This document shows positions 32,316-34,057 of a stretch of 34,057 nucleotides of DNA, piece after piece. The notes beneath the pieces are model-generated. The model did not search any database and was not told where the DNA came from. It saw only the letters and a list, made by a program, of their open reading frames with translations. Every line of letters starts with the position of its first letter. Within the stretch, counting starts at the first letter, position 1. Location of the stretch: assembly GCA_021157965.1 (NCBI GenBank), contig JAGGVO010000018.1:1-34057 (forward strand), written 5' to 3'. The stretch comes from Candidatus Neomarinimicrobiota bacterium. GTDB taxonomy: Bacteria; Fidelibacterota; Fidelibacteria; Fidelibacterales; Fidelibacteraceae. Position numbers and translations under genes: made by a program.

Positions 32316-33527
32316 ATGAAAAAAATCACCCTTGTTGTTGTTTTGATCATGATAGTAGCTGCTTGTGCAATCAAACCAACGGAGAACAGGATTGAAAAGA
32401 TTCTTGCCGTCGAGGAGGATTCTGTTTTCGTCCGGGAGGCCCTTTCCGTGGTCAGTGATGTGGAATCGGCTGAATTAAAATACCGTTTGACGGAGAGGTT
32501 GCTTCCGTTGGTTGTTGACGGGGAGGAGGCGATATACCAGCGGGTACTGAATGCCACCAAAGAGAGTCATAATGCCATGCAATACGCCATGCTGGCAAAC
32601 AGTATTGCCTGGAAAAACAGGGAAAACACCGTCCTGGAGGAAAGACTGTTTTCATTGATTGAAGAAGCAGCCGTCCAATGCCGTACCGGAGAGTTTATTG
32701 ATGTATTGTCTTTATATCTCGATAAGCGAGGGTATTCCACTGTGGATAAAATTGAAGCCGAACCCCAGTACAGGGCTATGATTTTAGATACATACGCTTA
32801 TTATCTGATGAAGATGGACAGGGTGGAAGATGCTTTGGATGTATATGAAGAGATTCTGGCAGAATATGATGACCCTGAAATTCTTATCAATGTTTCCAGA
32901 GCGCAGGCAAAACTGAATCGGTATCAGCATGCTCTGGAGAACGTCCTTAAAGCTCTTACACAGGCACCTGCCCATCAGGATGCTCTGTCGCTGATATATG
33001 AATACGGTGAATCCCTCTCTTATCCTGCATCAGCCATTGATACAATGGTTGAGAAGGCTGTAAATGACGCACATAAGGCGATTATAAGTAATTTGAAAGA
33101 GATTCGGATGGACAAGCCGATGCCGGCTTTTAAACTGGAAAACCTGGACGGTTCAGTTGTCCGCTCCTCTGATCTTGAGGGTAAAATTCTGGTAATTGAT
33201 TTTTTTGCTACCTGGTGTGGTCCCTGCCGCCGGGAATTGCCCAAAGTACACCAGCTATATAAGTCGTACAAGGATGATGAAAATGTAAAATTCTTGATCA
33301 TATCTACCGATAAAGACCGTTCTAAAGTCCGCCCTTTTATCGAAAGCAATCAGTATACTTTTCCCGTTTATTATGGAGGAGATGTATCGGAAAAATTCGG
33401 TATTAAAGGTGTTCCTACCATGTATGTTATCGGACCGGACGGTAAAATCCGTTATGAAAAAATTGGGTATATCGAAGGGGAAGATCTTGAATTCACCCTG
33501 ATGATGTATGTGAATTCGTTGCGTTGA
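32316..33527 (+). CDS. TlpA-like thioredoxin lipoprotein with helical N-terminal domain
   Basis: A 403-aa lipoprotein with lipobox MIVAACAIK (Cys17). Residues about 25-255 are helical with TPR-like segments (AYYLMKMDRVEDALDVYEEI, RAQAKLNRYQHALENVLKAL). The C-terminal domain (about 265-400) is a TlpA/AhpC-TSA thioredoxin fold: MPAFKLENLDGS, the redox motif WCGPC (Cys301, Cys304), STDKDRSKV, and GVPTMYVIGPDGKI with the cis-Pro. It would reduce or shuffle disulfides in the periplasm. AGGAG is 6 nt before the ATG. The stop precedes the repeat-rich segment at 33528. Confidence 0.88.
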   Translation: MKKITLVVVLIMIVAACAIKPTENRIEKILAVEEDSVFVREALSVVSDVESAELKYRLTERLLPLVVDGEEAIYQRVLNATKESHNAMQYAMLANSIAWKNRENTVLEERLFSLIEEAAVQCRTGEFIDVLSLYLDKRGYSTVDKIEAEPQYRAMILDTYAYYLMKMDRVEDALDVYEEILAEYDDPEILINVSRAQAKLNRYQHALENVLKALTQAPAHQDALSLIYEYGESLSYPASAIDTMVEKAVNDAHKAIISNLKEIRMDKPMPAFKLENLDGSVVRSSDLEGKILVIDFFATWCGPCRRELPKVHQLYKSYKDDENVKFLIISTDKDRSKVRPFIESNQYTFPVYYGGDVSEKFGIKGVPTMYVIGPDGKIRYEKIGYIEGEDLEFTLMMYVNSLR

Positions 33528-33583
33528 GACGTTGAGACATTGGGAACTCACTGCGTTCGCTGTTTATGGGTTCACAGTCGTCA

Positions 33584-33708
33584 GTGGACAGTCGTCAGGG
33601 ATGGTCAACTCGTCACGCGTCACGCGTCACTTTTTGAGTGGACAGTCGTCAGTCGTCAGGATTGGTCAACTTGTCACGCGTCACGCGTCACTTTTTAAGT
33701 CGGCAGTC
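33584..33708. repeat. Imperfect tandem repeat, GTCGTCAG / CGTCACG rich
   Basis: Two units, 33584-33637 (54 bp) and 33638-33698 (61 bp, with a 7-bp internal duplication AGTCGTC), followed by a partial third. Each starts GTGGACAGTCGTCAG, contains GGTCAAC and a triple CGTCACG, and ends CACTTTTT. Base composition and word usage differ from all neighbouring genes. The 420 bp from 33528 to 33947 contain only this repeat, hairpins and a promoter. Confidence 0.85.
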
Positions 33709-33729
33709 AAAATACTAAGAAAGTCAGGA

Positions 33730-33752
33730 GGCGGCGTCACAACCGCCATTTT
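33730..33752 (+). terminator. Possible terminator after the repeats
   Basis: GGCGG (33730-33734) pairs with CCGCC (33743-33747), loop of 8 nt, then ATTTTT. The stem is only 5 bp, so the call is weak. Confidence 0.35.
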
Positions 33753-33799
33753 TAACCATGCCCTCGCGCCGAAGATCCCCACTTATTTCCTATATACAG

Positions 33800-33841
33800 A
33801 AAAACCGGAGGGGATTACACAGCCATGCGTGCACGGTTTTT
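33800..33841 (+). terminator. Inverted repeat AAAAACCG...CGGTTTTT
   Basis: AAAAACCG (33800-33807) and CGGTTTTT (33834-33841) pair as 8 bp around a 26-nt loop containing CATGCGTGCAC. The T-tract within the stem suggests an attenuator or terminator ahead of the promoter at 33891. Confidence 0.4.
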
Positions 33842-33890
33842 CTTTCAGTCCTGATAAGCGTCTTCCTTAAGGATTGAACATCTTTTCTGC

Positions 33891-33919
33891 TTGACACATG
33901 TAGCAAAACAGTCTAATTT
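33891..33919 (+). promoter_or_regulatory. Promoter of the partial gene at the right edge
   Basis: A consensus -35 TTGACA (33891-33896) and a -10 TAATTT (33914-33919) are 17 bp apart, 28 bp before the ATG at 33948. Confidence 0.55.
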
Positions 33920-33947
33920 CCTTATAAGAATATAAGTACATGGGAAC

Positions 33948-34057
33948 ATGAAGATCAGTATTATCCGGCGAGGCATTTTTCTATTATTTATCAGCATCAC
34001 TGCGTTTAGTCAGCAATTGCCCCAGATGCGGGTGATTGATACGCCCAGGCTGCTCCG
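33948..34057 (+). CDS. N-terminus of an exported protein, cut by the window end
   Basis: ATG 33948 opens a frame that stays open to the edge (36 full codons). The product begins MKISIIRRGIFLLFISITAF, a signal peptide with a charged start and a hydrophobic core, followed by SQQLPQMRVIDTPRLL. Cleavage after AFSQ is likely. The family cannot be told from this short part; upstream TTGACA-type promoter supports a real gene. Confidence 0.6.
   Translation, partial: MKISIIRRGIFLLFISITAFSQQLPQMRVIDTPRLL

Noticed and set aside
33532-33870. 112-codon frame over the tandem repeats
   Set aside because: Composition follows the repeats and the hairpin; there is no ribosome binding site, so it is unlikely to be a gene.

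Overview
The window reads as a piece of a bacterial chromosome with a short accessory segment at its left end. Gene content points to an anaerobic or fermentative member of the Fibrobacteres-Chlorobi-Bacteroidetes (FCB) superphylum or a related candidate phylum such as Marinimicrobia, Cloacimonadota or KSB1. The evidence is a diderm envelope gene set (many lipoproteins, an LpoB-like protein, a MltC-like lytic transglycosylase), a GldA/F/G-type ABC system, PPi-dependent phosphofructokinase, archaeal/fungal-type aspartate-semialdehyde dehydrogenase, and a geranylgeranyl-reductase-like flavoprotein coupled to a small ferredoxin. This placement is inferred from gene families only; no rRNA or tRNA gene was seen.

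Left end (1-1540): the distal end of a CRISPR array (36-bp repeats, 30-bp spacers, exact 66-bp period, type II-C-like repeat ends). Its last repeat is broken after 26 bases. A DUF1778/GNAT toxin-antitoxin module with a clear promoter and operator follows. Beyond it is a perfect orphan copy of the CRISPR repeat, with what looks like one more 30-bp spacer and a remnant of another repeat. The module therefore appears to sit inside a disrupted array. No cas gene is in the window.

1541-9355: asd (minus strand), a Tat-exported PHP/DUF3604-like protein, a 57-aa basic protein, a MltC-like lytic transglycosylase, an orphan periplasmic-TPR histidine kinase (minus strand), and msrA. Clear hairpin terminators separate the convergent pairs.

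9419-13763 (minus strand): an envelope lipoprotein operon (LpoB-like, COG3014-like TPR lipoprotein, LPP20-like) preceded by a divergent NamZ/DUF1343-like exported protein that lacks the family's usual active-site signature.

13990-16754: pfp and class II fba, a two-gene PPi-linked glycolysis operon. 16843-20453: a less familiar run made of a polytopic membrane protein, a lipoprotein resembling a 5'-nucleotidase/metallophosphatase with altered metal-site motifs and an LEPCGC motif, an ABC ATPase with degenerate signature and switch motifs, and a protein-isoaspartate methyltransferase. 20537-23534: a DUF5683-like protein, an NSS-family Na+ symporter, a YfiM-like protein and a NodB-type polysaccharide deacetylase, tightly packed.

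23626-27910: an 8-iron ferredoxin of 59 aa overlapping a geranylgeranyl-reductase-family flavoprotein, then a DEDDh-exonuclease/DinG helicase fusion that retains the Fe-S cysteines. 28027-31796: GldA/GldF/GldG-like ABC genes plus a short DUF4340-like protein, all overlapping or abutting. 31892-33527: an unknown 137-aa protein and a lipoprotein with TPR-like helices and a TlpA-type thioredoxin domain. The right end (33528-34057) holds a low-complexity tandem repeat, hairpins, and the promoter and first 36 codons of an exported protein that runs off the window.

The best candidates for new biology are the toxin-antitoxin module lying between pieces of one CRISPR array, the ferredoxin-flavoprotein pair in a bacterial setting, and the 16843-20453 cluster in which two neighbouring enzymes have lost canonical active-site motifs.
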